A DNA stretch of 64,000 nucleotides from Prorocentrum cordatum (GCA_963575745.1 CAUYUJ010001733.1:10001-74000), one strand, 5' to 3'. Shown: positions 50,646-61,496, numbered from the stretch's first letter. Notes: generated by a model not told the origin, from the sequence alone. Program-made: numbers and translations.

Positions 50646-50929
50646 CGCCCGACCTCAACGTGCTTTGCTATGCAACGCCTCTCGTATGCTATGCCAGCAT
50701 AACATAGATTAGCACAAAGGCGAGTTCCACAACATCTGGATAACCGCAGCCTCTAGCGCGGCTGTCGCATAGCACCACTGCTGAAAAACATTGAAATTCC
50801 CAAAGGAGTTGGCCATGATGGTGCGGCCGCCGCGCGCTTGTGCACTTTGTCGTATTTCTTTACAATGGAATAGTTTGAGGGAGTTTCTGTGGAACTCACG
50901 TCATCCTCACCCCCGGCGCGAAGAGCACG
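50646..50929. other. No recognised feature
   Basis: Unique-looking stretch with a GCGCGCTTGTGCACTTTGTCG word related to 7440. No gene. Confidence 0.5.
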
Positions 50930-52048
50930 AGTCCAGAGCGGCCTCCGGCACCGTTTCCGGACAGATCCGGTGGATCCGCTGGATCCGCTGGATCCGGTGA
51001 CGAATCCCAAACCGGCGCCCTCGCTTGAGACATCCTCACAAAACCGGCCCCGGGGAGGTGCCCAGAGGAGCCCAGAGCGGCCTCCGGCACCGTTTCCGGA
51101 CAGATCCGCTGGATCCGCTGGATCCGCTGGATCCGGTGACGAATCCCACACCGGCGCCCTCGCTTGAGACATCCTCACAAAACCGGCCCCGGGGGAGGTG
51201 CCCAGAGGAGCCCAGAGCGGCCTCCGGCACCGTTTCCGGACAGATCCGCTGGATCCGCTGGATCCGCTGGATCCGATGACGAATCCCAAACCGGCGCCCT
51301 CGCTTGAGACATCCTCACAAAACCGGCCCCTGGGGAGGTGCCCAGAGGAGCCCAGAGCGGCCTCCAGCACCGTTTCCGGACAGATCCGCTGGATCCGCTG
51401 GATCCGCTGGATCCGGTGACGAATCCCAAACCGGCGCCCTCGCTTGAGACATCCTCACAAAACCGGCCCCGGGGGAGGTGCCCAGAAGAGCCCAGAGCGG
51501 CCTCCGGCACCGTTTCCGGACAGATCCGGTGGATCCGCTGGATCCGCTGAATCCGGTGACGAATCCCAAACCGGCGCCCTCGCTTGAGACATCCTCACAA
51601 AACCGGCCCCGGGGGAGGTGCCCAGAGGAGCCCAGAGCGGCCTCCGGCACCGTTTCCGGACAGATCCGGTGGATCCGCTGGATCCGCTGGATCCGGTGAC
51701 GAATCCCAAACCGGCGCCCTCGCTTGAGACATCCTCACAAAACCGGCCCCGGGGGAGGTGCCCAGAGGAGCCCAGAGCGGCCTCCGGCACCGTTTCCGGA
51801 CAGATCCGGTGGATCCGCTGGATCCGCTGGATCCGGTGACGAATCCCAAACCGGCGCCCTCGCTTGAGACATCCTCACAAAACCGGCCCCGGGGGAGGTG
51901 CCCAGAGGAGCCCAGAGCGGCCTCCGGCACCGTTTCCGGACAGATCCGCTGGATCCGATCCGCTGGATCCGGTGACGAATTCCAAACCGGCGCCCTCGCT
52001 TATCCTCACAAAACCGGCCCCGGGGGAGTGCCCAGAGGAGCCCACCAT
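50930..52048 (+). repeat. 140-bp satellite, direct copies
   Basis: About eight units with a 140-bp period share GCGGCCTCCGGCACCGTTTC, CGGACAGATCC, a (GGATCCGCT)n 9-bp sub-repeat, GGTGACGAATCCCAAACCGG and TCCTCACAAAACCGGCCCCG. The units are almost identical, implying recent amplification; the last is shortened. Confidence 0.96.
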
Positions 52049-52054
52049 CCCCCT

Positions 52055-52205
52055 CCTCCCCCGGGGCCGGTTTTGTGAGGATGTCTCAAGCGAGGGCGCC
52101 GGTTTGGGATTCGTCACCGGATCCAGCGGATCCAGCGGATCCACCGGATCTGTCCGGAAACGGTGCCGGAGGCCGCTCTGGGCTCCTCTGGTCACCTCCC
52201 CCGGG
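52055..52205 (-). repeat. 140-bp satellite, one inverted terminal copy
   Basis: CCGGGGCCGGTTTTGTGAGG to GAGGCCGCTCTGGGCTCC is the reverse complement of the unit in the preceding array. It abuts the TTTAGGG tract at 52,209. Confidence 0.95.
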
Positions 52206-52208
52206 GGC

Positions 52209-52284
52209 AGGGTTTAGGGTTTAGGGTTTAGGGTTTTAGGGTTTAGGGTTTAGGGTTTAGGGTTTAGGGTTTAGGGTTTAGGGT
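52209..52284 (+). repeat. Telomere-type TTTAGGG repeat, tract 3
   Basis: About 11 units with one TTTTAGGG slip. Confidence 0.95.
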
Positions 52285-52420
52285 CCACTAGCTCAACTCG
52301 AAGCCTTCTGGATGTATCCCACCCACCCATGACCCAATACATACAGAACTCAATTCATCGGCGACGCGGAGTCGATGCGCAATCATGCGATCAGGATGAC
52401 GGCGACGCGCGCCGGCCCGC
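52285..52420. other. No recognised feature
   Basis: Short unique stretch between a telomere-type tract and the 107-bp satellite. Confidence 0.5.
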
Positions 52421-52740
52421 GCCAGGACGTAGGCGAAAACCGATTCCCTGGAGCCCGTTTGGGTATTGGTTCGCCCTCTTGCGCCCCGTCCATTTGTGGG
52501 GGCGGAAACTCGGGCTCCGTGTGCAGCGCCAGGACGTAAGCGAGAACCGATTCCCTGGAGCTCGTTTGAATACTATTTCGCCCTGTTGCACCCCGTCCAT
52601 TTTTTGGGACGGAAATTCGGGCTCCGAGTGCAGCGCCAGGACGTAAGCGAGAACCGACGCCCTGGGGCATGTTTGAAATTGTTTCGCCCTCTTGCGCCTC
52701 CGCGCCTCGATTTTTAGGAACGGAGATTCGGGATCCGCGG
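52421..52740 (+). repeat. 107-bp tandem repeat, three copies
   Basis: GCCAGGACGTAAGCGAGAAC recurs at 52,421, 52,528 and 52,635, a 107-bp period, with GATTCCCTGGAGC and TTCGCCCTCTTGCGCC. Confidence 0.93.
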
Positions 52741-52774
52741 GAGAAGCAGAATCCGTGCGAGGGCGCCCATGGGA

Positions 52775-53175
52775 TGGGAGTTTAGGAATGGGCCGCCATG
52801 CGAGAGGGGCACGATCCGTGTGCCTGCACGCATGGAGCGCGGGCTTAGGAATTAGCCGCCATGCGGGAGGGGCACGATCCGTGTGCCTGCACGCATGCGA
52901 TGGGGGTTTAGGAATTAGCCGCAATGCGGGAGGGGCATTATCTGTGTGCCTGCACGCATGCGATGGGGGTTTAGGAATTAGCCGCCTTGCGGGAGGGGCA
53001 CGATCCGTGTGCCTGCACGCATGGACTGCGGGTTTAGGAATTAGCCGCCATGCGGGAGGAGCACGATCCGTGTGCCTGCACGCATGCGATAGGGGGTTTA
53101 GGAATTAGCCGCCATGCGGGAAGGGCACGATCCGTGTGCCTGCACGCATGGAATGAGGGTTTAGGAATTAGGGCG
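52775..53175 (+). repeat. ~63-bp tandem repeat
   Basis: About six units of TTAGGAATTAGCCGCCATGC, GGGAGGGGCACGATCCGTGT and GCCTGCACGCATG. Confidence 0.95.
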
Positions 53176-53224
53176 CTTCAAGGGCCGCTCAAGGGGTTTT
53201 AGGGCTTAAATATGCTCTTAGTTC

Positions 53225-53314
53225 TTAGGGTTTAGGGTTTAGGGTTTAGGGTTTAGGGTTTAGGGTTTAGGGTTTAGGGTTTAGGGTTTAGGGTTTAGGG
53301 TTTAGGGTTTAGGG
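53225..53314 (+). repeat. Telomere-type TTTAGGG repeat, tract 4
   Basis: About 13 perfect TTTAGGG units, the longest regular tract in the window. Two more units are at 53,415-53,428. Confidence 0.96.
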
Positions 53315-53589
53315 CCTCGCTGGGCGGAAGCAGCTCGACCCCCCCTCCTTCGAGAGGTTGGGGGGGTCGGCTGCTATTCGTTCCCGCTCCCACCCCCCAC
53401 CCAAAAGTACCCCTTTAGGGTTTAGGGTTCTTCTACCCCCCTCTTTCCCCCCTTCTCATGGGGGGAAGGTCTTTCTGGCGGATCATCTTCGGGCGTCATC
53501 CATCTGTCAATCTACCCCCCTTCGCCCCCCTTCGCATGGGGGGATGAACTTTCTATTTCTCGGAGCCGCATCTTGCTCGCAGGGTGATC
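53315..53589. other. Short unique stretch
   Basis: CCCCCCTTC-type pyrimidine words and CATGGGGGGA twice; no gene. Confidence 0.5.
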
Positions 53590-55486
53590 TCTTGGTTTGC
53601 ATTTCGAATTTCCGAGCAGCGCCTGGGAGCGCCTGGGAGCGCTTGGAAGCGCTTGGGACCGCTTGGGAGCGCCTGGGGAGCGCTTGGGAGCGCCTGGGAG
53701 GGCCTAGGAAAGGAAACGCTTGGAAGCGCCTGGGAGCGCTTGGGAGCGCCTGGGAGCGCCTGGGAGCGCCCGGGAGCGCCTAGGAGCGCCTCGGAGCGCG
53801 TGGGAGCGCTTGGCAGCGCCTGGCAGCGCTTGGCAGCGCCTGGGAGCGCTTGAAAGCGCTTGGCAACGCCCAGGAGCGCTTGGGAGCGCCTGGGAGCGCT
53901 TGGGAGCGCCTGGGAGCGCTTGGGAACGCTTGGGAGCGCCTGGGAGCGCTTGGAAACGCTTGGGAGCGCTTGGGAACGCCTGGGAGCGCTTGATAGCGCC
54001 GGGGAACGCTCCCGGGCGCCAGGGGGCGCCCCGGAGCGCCTGGGAGCGCTTGGGAGCGCCTGGGAGCGCCGGCGCGGAGGGGGAGCGCGAGGGGGCGGGC
54101 TTGGCGCCCCCTCGCAACTGCCAAGTGCTCCCATGCGCTCGCAAGCATGGGAGCGCTTCGGAGCGCTTGGCAGCGCTTGGTGGCGCCTGGGAGCGCTTAG
54201 GAGCGCCTGGGAGCGCTTGAGAAGGCTTGGGTGAGCTTGGGATCGCCTGGGAGCGCCTAGGGGCGCGTGGGAGCGCCTGGGAGAGCGCTTGGCAGCGCTT
54301 GGGAGCGCATGGGAGCGCTTGGGAACGCTTGGGAGCGCTTGGGAGCGCTTGGGAGCGCTCGGGGAGCGCTTGGGAGCGCTTGGGAGCGCCTGGGAGCGCC
54401 GGAGAGCGCCCCCGGGCGCCAGGGAGCGCCCTGGGGCGCTTGGGAGCGCTTGGGAGCGCCTGGGAGCGCTTGCAAGCGCCTGGGAGCGCTTGGGAGCGCC
54501 GAAGAGCGCCCCCGGGCGCCAGGGAGCGCCCCGGAGCGCTTGGGAGCGCGTGGGAGCGCTTGGAAACGCCTGGGAGCGCCTGGGAGCGCTTGGGAGCGTT
54601 TGGAACCGCTTGGAGCGCTTGGGAGCGCTTGGGAGCGCCTGGGAGCGTCTGGGAGCGCTTGGGAGCGCTTGATAGCGCTTGGGAGCGCTTGAGTGGCCGG
54701 GAGCGCCTGGGAGCGCTTGGGAGCGCCTGGGAGCGCTTTGGAGCGCTTGGGAGCGCCTGGGAGCGCTTGAACGCGCCTGGCACCGGTTAGGAGCGCTTGG
54801 CGAAAGGTAAAACTTAGCGCAACAGCCGCACTGCACATCTCATGACGCGAGCGCTCCAGGAGTCCTCCAACGCTCAAGCGCCACGCAAGGCAGCGCGCTG
54901 CCGACCTGCACTCACAAAAGGTTTCGCTTTCGAAGTTCGGCGCGGAGGTGGAGCGCGAGGGGGCGGGCTTGGCGCCCCCTCGCAACTGCCAAGTGCTCTC
55001 AAGCGCTCGCAAGCTTGGGAGCGCTTCGGAGCGGTTGGCAGCGCCTGGGAGCGCTTGGGAGCGCCGGGACGCGCCCCCGGGCGCCGGGGAGCGCTTGGGA
55101 GCGCCTGGGAGCGCTTGGGGGCGCCTGGGAGCGCCTGGGAACGCCTGGGAGCGCCTGGGAGCGCTTGGGAGCGCTTGGGAGCGCTTGAGAACGCTTGGGT
55201 GCGCTTGGGAGCGCTCGGGGAGCGCCTGTGAGCGCTTGGAGCCGCCTGGACCGCTGGGGACCGCCCGGGACTGCCTGGGAGCGCCGGGGAGCGCGCCCGG
55301 GCGCCGGGGACCCCGCCGGGGCTTGGGAGCGCTTGGGAGCGCCTGAGGGCGCTTGGGAGCGCTTGGGAGCGCCTGGGAGCGCCGGGGAACGCACCCGGGC
55401 GCCGGGGAGCGCCCTGGAGCGCTCGGGAGCGCCTGGGAGCGCCTGGGAGCGCTTGGGAGCGCCTGGGAGCGCCTGGGAGCGCTTGG

Positions 55487-55522
<36 letters not shown>

Positions 55523-55912
55523 TTGGGAGCGCCTGGGAGCGCCTGGGAGCGCTCGACAATGCCTGGGGCGCCTGGGAGCGCTTGCGAGCGCTTTGCAGCG
55601 CCGAGGAGCGCCTGGGACAATGGGAGCGCTTGGGGCGCCTGGCAGCGCCTGACAGCGCTTGGGAACGCCCAGGAGCGCTTGGGAACGCTTGGAACCGCCT
55701 GGGAGCCATTGGGGATCCTGGGAGCGCTCGGGAGCGCTTGGGAACGCTTGGGAGCGCTGGGCAACGCTTGGGAGCGCATGGGAACGCTTGGGATCGCTTG
55801 GCAGCGCTTGGGAGCACCCGGGCGCGCCTGGGAGCGCTTGGCAGCGTTCGGGAGCGCTTGGGAGCGCTTGGGAGCGCCTGGGAGCGCCTGGGAGCGCCTG
55901 CGGGCGCGTGGG

Positions 55913-55956
<44 letters not shown>

Positions 55957-56488
55957 TTGGGGAGCGCCTGGGAGCGCCTAGGAGCGCTTGGGAGCGCCTG
56001 GGAGCGCTTGGGAGCGCCTGTTTCGCTTTCGAAGTTCGGCGCGGAAGGGGAGCGCGAGGGGGCGGGCTTGGCGCCCCCTCGCAACTGCCAAGTGCTCCCA
56101 GGCGCTCGCAAGCTTGGGAGCGCTTGGCAGCGCTTGCGAGCGCTTGGGAGCGCCCGGACGCGCTCCCGGGCGCCGGGGGGCGCTTGGGAGCGCTGGGAGC
56201 GCTTGGGAGCGCCTGGGAGCGCTTGGGAGCGCTTGGGAGCGCCTGGGAGCGCTTGGGAGCGCTTGGCAGCGCTTGGGGGCGCTTCGGAGCGCTTGGGAGC
56301 TCCCGGGGAGCGCTTGTGAGCGCCTGGGGCCGCCTGGGCCGCCTGGGACTGCATGGGAGCGCCGGGGAGCGCGCCCGGGCGCCGGGGAGAGCTCCGGGGC
56401 GCTTGGGAGCGCTTGGGAGCGCCTGGGAGCGCGTGGGAGCGCTTGGGAACGCTTGGGAGCGCCGGGGAGCGCCCCGGGCGCCGGGGAG
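53590..56488 (+). repeat. 12-bp GGGAGCGC(C/T)TGG minisatellite
   Basis: About 2.9 kb of GGGAGCGCTTGG and GGGAGCGCCTGG units with point variants. It is punctuated by islands at 54,065-54,160, 54,930-55,025 and 56,025-56,120 that contain GCGAGGGGGCGGGCTTGGCG and CCCCCTCGCAACTGCC. As 12 bp is four codons, frames stay open for hundreds of codons (for example SAWERLGAPG or SQALPSAPKR repeats); these are not genes. The array runs into an assembly gap, so its true length is unknown. Confidence 0.97.
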
Positions 56489-56588
56489 NNNNNNNNNNNN
56501 NNNNNNNNNNNNNNNNNNNNNNNNNNNNNNNNNNNNNNNNNNNNNNNNNNNNNNNNNNNNNNNNNNNNNNNNNNNNNNNNNNNNNNNN
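56489..56588. other. Assembly gap (100 N)
   Basis: Exactly 100 N, a conventional gap of unknown size. Sequence on the right side (56,589 on) is no longer minisatellite, so linkage of the H4 gene to the subtelomere-like zone rests on scaffolding. Confidence 0.99.
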
Positions 56589-56749
56589 CGATGACCCCAC
56601 AGAACGCCACAGACCTCCCCATGACATTTACCAGAACCATTCTCTCCCTGCTCCCTCCTCCCCCCCCTCCCTGTCTCTTCCCCCCTCTCCAAAAGAAGGC
56701 TCCCGCCGAGCGACTTGTTCAGGCCGCTGGCTCCGCCAACCCGCCGGCC

Positions 56750-56825
56750 TCAGACGCCGAAGCCGTAGATGGTGCGGCCCTGCCGCTTCAGAGCGTACAC
56801 GACGTCCAGTGGGCTCACCGTCTTC
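56750..56825 (-). CDS. Histone H4, C-terminal exon
   Basis: This 76-bp segment encodes [20 protein letters not shown] then GFGV and TGA, matching H4 residues 79-102 with T82S, A83P, M84L, L97I and G102V relative to the common eukaryotic form. H4 pairs with H3 in the nucleosome core; this part holds helix alpha-3 and the C-terminal strand. The splice acceptor is CCGCAG|G (AG at 56,827-56,826), and joining to 57,505 restores H-A-R-R-K-T-V in frame. The segment is far too conserved to be chance. Confidence 0.96.
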
Positions 56826-57504
56826 CTGCGGGGAGGAGCTCCGCGCGCTCGCGAGCGCACGCGCGCGCGCGTCGTGCGTCTGTGCCTCCACAGCTGCTGG
56901 CGCTCCGTCTCCCCCGTGGCGAACACTCGGCGGACCCACCCAGCGCCCAGCACACGGGGCGTCCACGAGGCGCCCACGTGCGGCACCGTGGCGAAACCTC
57001 GGCGGCGCCATCCAGTCCCTCAGTGAGACAAGCAAGACCCCCTGAGTGCAAGCACTGTCTGGGGGAACGTCTGCCATCGCAACGTCGACCGGAGGAAAGG
57101 CGTCAAACCCTTAGGGGTCCGCCCGCCGGGGCGCCGCCGGGCCCCTCCGCCCCGCCGGGGGCCCGGCGGGCCGCGCCGCCCCGCCGCCCGCCTGCATGGC
57201 GGCGCCCTCCGTGCCCAGGCCCCCGACGCTATGTTTTTTGTTGTGCCCGTGGCGTCGATCCTCCTCCTCCTCCTTCCGCTTCCTACTCCTTCTCCTCCTC
57301 CTCCTCCTCCTCGTCCTCCTCCTTCTCCTCGTCATCCTGCTTCTCCTCGTCATCCTCCTCCTCCTTCTTCATCGCCTACGCTCTGCCTCCTCCTCCTCCC
57401 TCCTCCTCCTCCTCCTCCCTCCTCCTCCTCCTCTCTCCTCTTTCCTTCTCCTTCTCCTTCTCCTCCTCCTCCTCCTCCTCCTTCTCCTTCTCCTCCTGCG
57501 CATC
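56826..57504 (-). other. Histone H4 intron (GA-AG), 679 bp
   Basis: The donor side reads CCCGCAG|GATGCGC and the acceptor CCCGCAG|GAAGACG, so the intron would be GA...AG, with CCCGCAGGA directly repeated at both ends. The interior holds a long CTC/CTT (minus: GAG/AAG) tract at 57,260-57,495. GT is not available at this junction. Confidence 0.85.
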
Positions 57505-57630
57505 CTGCGGGCGTGCTCTGTGTAGGTGATCGAATCCCGCAGCACGTTCTCGAGGAACTGCTTCAGGACCCCGCGCGTCTCCTCGTAGATGAGGCCGCTG
57601 ATGCGCTTGACGCCGCCCCGGCGCGCGAGC
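57505..57630 (-). CDS. Histone H4, central exon
   Basis: This 126-bp exon encodes [20 protein letters not shown] then [20 protein letters not shown] and R, i.e. H4 residues 37-78 with its split codons. Differences from the common form are V60Q, I66L, A69S, V70I and K77R, all in or near helix alpha-2, while the DNA-contacting RRGGVKRIS loop is unchanged. The left border is CCGCAG|GCTCGCGC and the right border CCCGCAG|GATGCG. It lies between simple repeats (CTG/CTC at 57,690-57,790 and the CTC tract of the next intron), so without splicing it would look like random sequence. Confidence 0.97.
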
Positions 57631-57689
57631 CTGCGGATGCCGAGGCCCCTGCCCTCGTACTCCTCGCCCTCGTCCTCGTCCTCGTCCTC

Positions 57690-57691
57690 CA

Positions 57692-57724
<33 letters not shown>

Positions 57725-57865
57725 GCTGCTCCTCCTCCTCCTCCTCCTCCTCCTCCTCCTCCTCCTACTGCTCCTGCTCCTGCTCCTCCTTCTCCTCCTC
57801 CTTCTCCCCGCCCCTTCTCGGCTTCCCGCCTCCCTCCTCCTTCTCCTCCGTCTCCTCTTCCCCCT
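57690..57865. repeat. CTG/CTC trinucleotide tract
   Basis: (CTG)n passing into (CTC)n with CTT interruptions, inside the long H4 intron. Confidence 0.95.
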
Positions 57866-58875
57866 TCCAATGACACTTGGCGCTAAGATTTGCTCCGCGC
57901 ACGGGTCCCTGGGACCTCCCGACTCTCGGGATCTCCCTCGGGGCAGCTCCTTCGCCAAGAACCGTTTGCCCTGGCGCTCCCCAGGCCCCCAGCTGGCCTC
58001 CAGAAGGGTCCATGCATGGCGACACGCTGACCGCCCCGATCGCGTTCTCGAGGCGCCGGACGTCTGGGTCTCCCGACCCCCAACGTTATGATGTTCCCAT
58101 GACGTCGACCCCTAGAGGTCTCGACCCATTCCCAGGGGCTGTTTTTTCATCCTGACTCGATTGTTGACGGTCCCAGCGCCAAGCGAGGGCCCCCGAAGGC
58201 CGAAAATAGCGAAACACCTCCCGTCGCGTTTTTTCATGACTTTAGCGGCTCTGTCTTGTTTCTGTTCGTCAGACATGAGCGACTCGGCTGTCGCGCTCCT
58301 CTGGGGAAAAAAATGCAGAGAGCGTACGATCAACTCGCCAAGCAGTCCAGTGGATAAGAGCCCGCGAGGGCACGGACCATCAGATCTGCAAGCGTCAGCA
58401 ATGTAGCCCCCTCCCGCCCCACATCACCTCCTCGATCCTGAGCATCTTTTAACCGATCCCCAGCCCCAGCGGCGTGGCCTGGGCCCCACTGGCCGATTTG
58501 CCCCCCTAGATGGGGACACAGGCCATTCCCTTCGGGTTTCGAGGGGTGTCCCCCCAACTGGGGCGGCGCTTAGGTGGGGGTCTCGAAGGGGATGGGGATG
58601 GGGATGGGGATTGGTTAATTTTTTTTTTTTTTTTCTTGGTTGCTCCGCGTCGAAGGTCGGGGTCATGGACACCGCAGAAACGCTTTTCTAGCCTAGCAGC
58701 GCTTCTTCACCCATCGGATGGCGAAGCGAGAACAGTTGGTGGACATCTACATATATTCAAAAGTCCAGCATCCAGAAGATGCATACATCATGCCCACTGG
58801 ATGGGGATTGCTTAAGCGATACTGGGATTGGTCAAGCGATACTGAGGCCCCCTGCATGGGGTCGGATCAGATGGG
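57866..58875. other. Intronic sequence, no gene seen
   Basis: GC-rich sequence with a GGGGATGGGGAT repeat (58,590-58,613) and a poly-T run at 58,619-58,634. No convincing frame. Confidence 0.5.
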
Positions 58876-59000
58876 GTCGGAGCAGCGCGCCGCATCGCCG
58901 ATGCCTCGGCGACGCCTGCGATGCACTGACGACGCCGACGTGGAGAACGTCGGGCTCCACACCGAGCCGCATCGCCGATGCGGCGCGATGCTCCGCCCAG
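58876..59000. repeat. GCATCGCCGATGC repeat, copy 1
   Basis: Repeated CGCATCGCCGATGC(C/G) with TCGGCGACG. The word GCATCGCCGATGC is nearly its own reverse complement. Related stretches at 61,320-61,480 and 62,685-62,835 share a GGGTCGGAGGATCGCACCGC type lead. Confidence 0.75.
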
Positions 59001-59036
59001 GCTGTGGAATGGTGACGGCGTCGGAGGTTTGGGAGG

Positions 59037-59165
59037 GGGCAGTGCAGGCGATCGCAGACATAGATCAAAAGGGGACGCGGCTTCGCGACGGGTCCCGTTT
59101 TCAGGGGGAGTTCGGCGGTCCGCCGCCGAACGAGGCGGCGCTGGCCGCATTCTGGGGAGGGCGCC
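59037..59165 (-). repeat. Dispersed element D, inverted copy
   Basis: The reverse complement shows GCGCCCTCCCCAGAATGCGG, CGCCGCCTCGTTCGGCGGCG, AACGGGACCCGTCG and GTCTGCGATCGCCTGC, matching the copies at 14,958 and 63,195. Confidence 0.8.
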
Positions 59166-59479
59166 ACCCCATCTGCTCCGACTCCATCTGGGAGCCCAAG
59201 AGTGTTGGCGCCAGCGTGTGTCTGCCCACCGAAGCCCTGGAGCACGACGCAAGCGGTGTCGGCGCGATGAGGGCTGAGTGCGGGCTGCCGTGCTATCGGC
59301 TATATCCATGGAGCTGGACGGGGTGAGCACGCCCGGAGGATCATCAGGCCCCCGGCGGCCCTGATTGTCTTGGAGCCGCCCGCCCCCCTGGAGCTCTCGA
59401 GCTCCTCCCGGGGACCACCACGCAGACCTCCTTCAGCAGCATGGACTCTTTCGAGCTTTGGCGGCGAGCGAGGGTGGGA

Positions 59480-59630
59480 AATGAGAAGGAGAAGGCCTTC
59501 GCAGAAGGCTTGGAAGTCCCCCGGCCTGCTGAGAGGTTTCCCAGGCCTTCCCCAAAGACAAAACAAAAACCTCTCAGAAGGCGCGATGGCCTCTGAGAAG
59601 TCCCGCCGCCTTCTAAGAAGGCGTAGGTCG
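59480..59630. repeat. GCCTTC...GAAGGC hairpin cluster
   Basis: GCCTTCGCAGAAGGC, CCTCTCAGAAGGCGCGATGG and CCGCCTTCTAAGAAGGCG are short palindromes repeated within 150 bp. Confidence 0.7.
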
Positions 59631-60012
59631 GGCATGTCCTCCTACAGGGGGATTTTGGATGAAAAATAATAGATAGCCAAAAATGCTCCAACATGGTCAA
59701 CAAAATGATCCAAAAATCGCCCCCGGACTATTTCTCGACTATTTTTGAATATTCCTCCTGTAGAGAGACAAGCCCGACTGAAGAGATCACCTTCCCCCCC
59801 CCTCGCTCGCCGCCGAGAGCTGCCCAGGCCTCCTCCGGCATCGAGCATCGATCGCTTTCGGAAGCGGTCTTGGGCAGCTCTTCGCCGCGACGCCGCGGTC
59901 TGGCACCCTCCCCAGCGGGGGGGGGGCGGGGGATCTGGAGCCCGGCGACGGCCTCAGCGGCCGTCGGGCATGGCGAAGCGCCCCGCTTTTTTTCTTCTTT
60001 TAAATATACATG

Positions 60013-60068
60013 AGTATTGTATATATATATATATATGTATAAGTATTAAATTACTTTTATATACAATA
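60013..60068. other. AT-rich palindrome
   Basis: TATTGTATATATA (from 60,014) mirrors TATATACAATA (to 60,068) across an AT-only centre in an otherwise GC-rich intron. Confidence 0.65.
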
Positions 60069-60114
60069 CATAAAAAATTGGTTATACAAAAACGAAACTA
60101 TTGTTTTGTAGGTG

Positions 60115-60850
60115 TTGTCCAGTTTTTCCGCCCGAGGCGCCAAGACTGTCTGGATCGGACTCCCTGGGGCGCCGCAGCAACTTGTTGCGTCGGCGGCTAC
60201 GTAAGCAGAGCAACTGCGCTGGCGAAGAGCTAGCTACACGGGGGTGCCGTTGCAGCGGAGTGTGCCACCCTGCGGGAGGCGGGGACAGGGCAGAGGAGGC
60301 GGCCAAAAGAGGGGGCGGGAGGGGAGCCAGGCCGCTCAGGGGGACGGGTCACGCCCCGAGCGCGGAAGGCACGAAAAGAACCCAAAGCTGCATATGCAGG
60401 AGGCGCCGCCAGGGGGGGCCCAAGCAGATCCAGCAGATGGCGCGAAGCCTCGGGCGCGATTTCTCGTTCGAGGCCCCAGGATTGTCTGGATCGAGGTCCC
60501 CGGGGCGCCCACAACAAAGCTGCGTAAGCAGGAGGCGCCGCCAGGGGGGGCCCAACGCAGATCCAGCAGATGGCGCGAAGCCTCGGGCGCGATTTCTTGT
60601 TCGAGGCCCCTGGGGCGCCCACGGGAGGACGGATCTGCAAGTACATGAACTGTCACAGGGTTCGCGCGGACTTCCTGCATCGGCGCTGGGCCCCCCTCCC
60701 CGGCGCGCTCCGCTCGCCAAGGGGCGGCGCCGCCATGGGGGGCCCACGCAGATCCATCAACCCGCGCAGAGCCTCGGGCGCGATTTCTTGGCTCGAGTCG
60801 TCAAGGTTGTCTGGATCGAGATCTCTGGGGCACAGCAAGAAGACATAATC
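60115..60850. repeat. 132-bp modules with half-palindromes
   Basis: GGAGGCGCCGCCAGGGGGGG starts units at 60,399 and 60,531 (132 bp apart), each containing CCTCGGGCGCGATTTCTCG and GATTGTCTGGATCGAGGTCC. From 60,655 a stretch with GCGCTGGGCCCCCCTCCCCG resembles the arm and centre of the foldback element at 10,638. Confidence 0.75.
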
Positions 60851-60944
60851 GTATAAGCGTGAACCTCAGGTGGGATTCGGCGTTTGAGTCGTCAAGCTTG
60901 TCTGGGTCGAGGTCTCTGCTGCGCTGCGAAACACACACACACAC

Positions 60945-61085
60945 ATCGGCACAACCATAAACTTGCGGAAATCCGTGTTGATTTCCTGGATCGGCGCTGG
61001 GTCCCCTCCCTGGCGCGCGGGGCGCCGCCGCCACGGGGGAAATAACGACGCAGCTCCCAGGAACCCACGCGGAGATACGACAACC
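60945..61085. repeat. Foldback-related module
   Basis: ACCATAAACTTGCGGAAATC, GATTTCCTGGATCGGCGCTG and CCCTCCCTGGCGCGCGGGGC resemble one half of the palindrome at 10,638-10,800. The second half is disrupted. Confidence 0.6.
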
Positions 61086-61319
61086 TGTAGGTTCATACCT
61101 TTGCTTCTTCTTCGAGCCTCGCCGTGAGTCATAGGCCTCCGAGATGGGGTCCGAATGCAGCCAGGTTGCTGACATTGGAGCGTTTACCAAGGACCGAAGC
61201 TCTTTTGCCTCCAAAAACGCGTGCGTGCACGAGGAGGGCTGCAGGAGCAGCCATGGAAGGACCGAAGGACCATCGAGCCCCTTCTGAACCCAAATACTTC
61301 CGTATTTCAGCGTCTTGAC

Positions 61320-61480
61320 TGTAGATGGGGTCGGTGGATCGCGGCGCAACGCCGATGCATCGGCGACGTCGGCGATGCATCGGCGTCGTCGGCGTCGGGA
61401 AACATGGGCTCCGCATCGAGCCGCATCGCCGATGCTTCGGCGATTCGCCGCGATCCTCTGGCCCCATGTACTCGGACCCC
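61320..61480. repeat. GCCGATGCATCGGC repeat, copy 2
   Basis: ACGCCGATGCATCGGCGACG and related words; GCCGATGCATCGGC is a perfect palindrome. Confidence 0.75.
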
Positions 61481-61496
61481 ATCTGGGATGTTGGAT

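Noticed and set aside
54257-56488. Very long open frames over the 12-bp minisatellite (SQALPSAPKR- or SAWERLGAPG-type repeats, up to about 800 codons)
   Set aside because: The 12-bp unit is four codons and has no stop in most frames, so every frame stays open; some also run through the N gap. No start context, domain or non-repeat part.
57376-57876. Gly/Arg/Glu-rich open frame on the minus strand overlapping the H4 central exon
   Set aside because: Different frame from H4; caused by CTC/CTG repeats around the exon.
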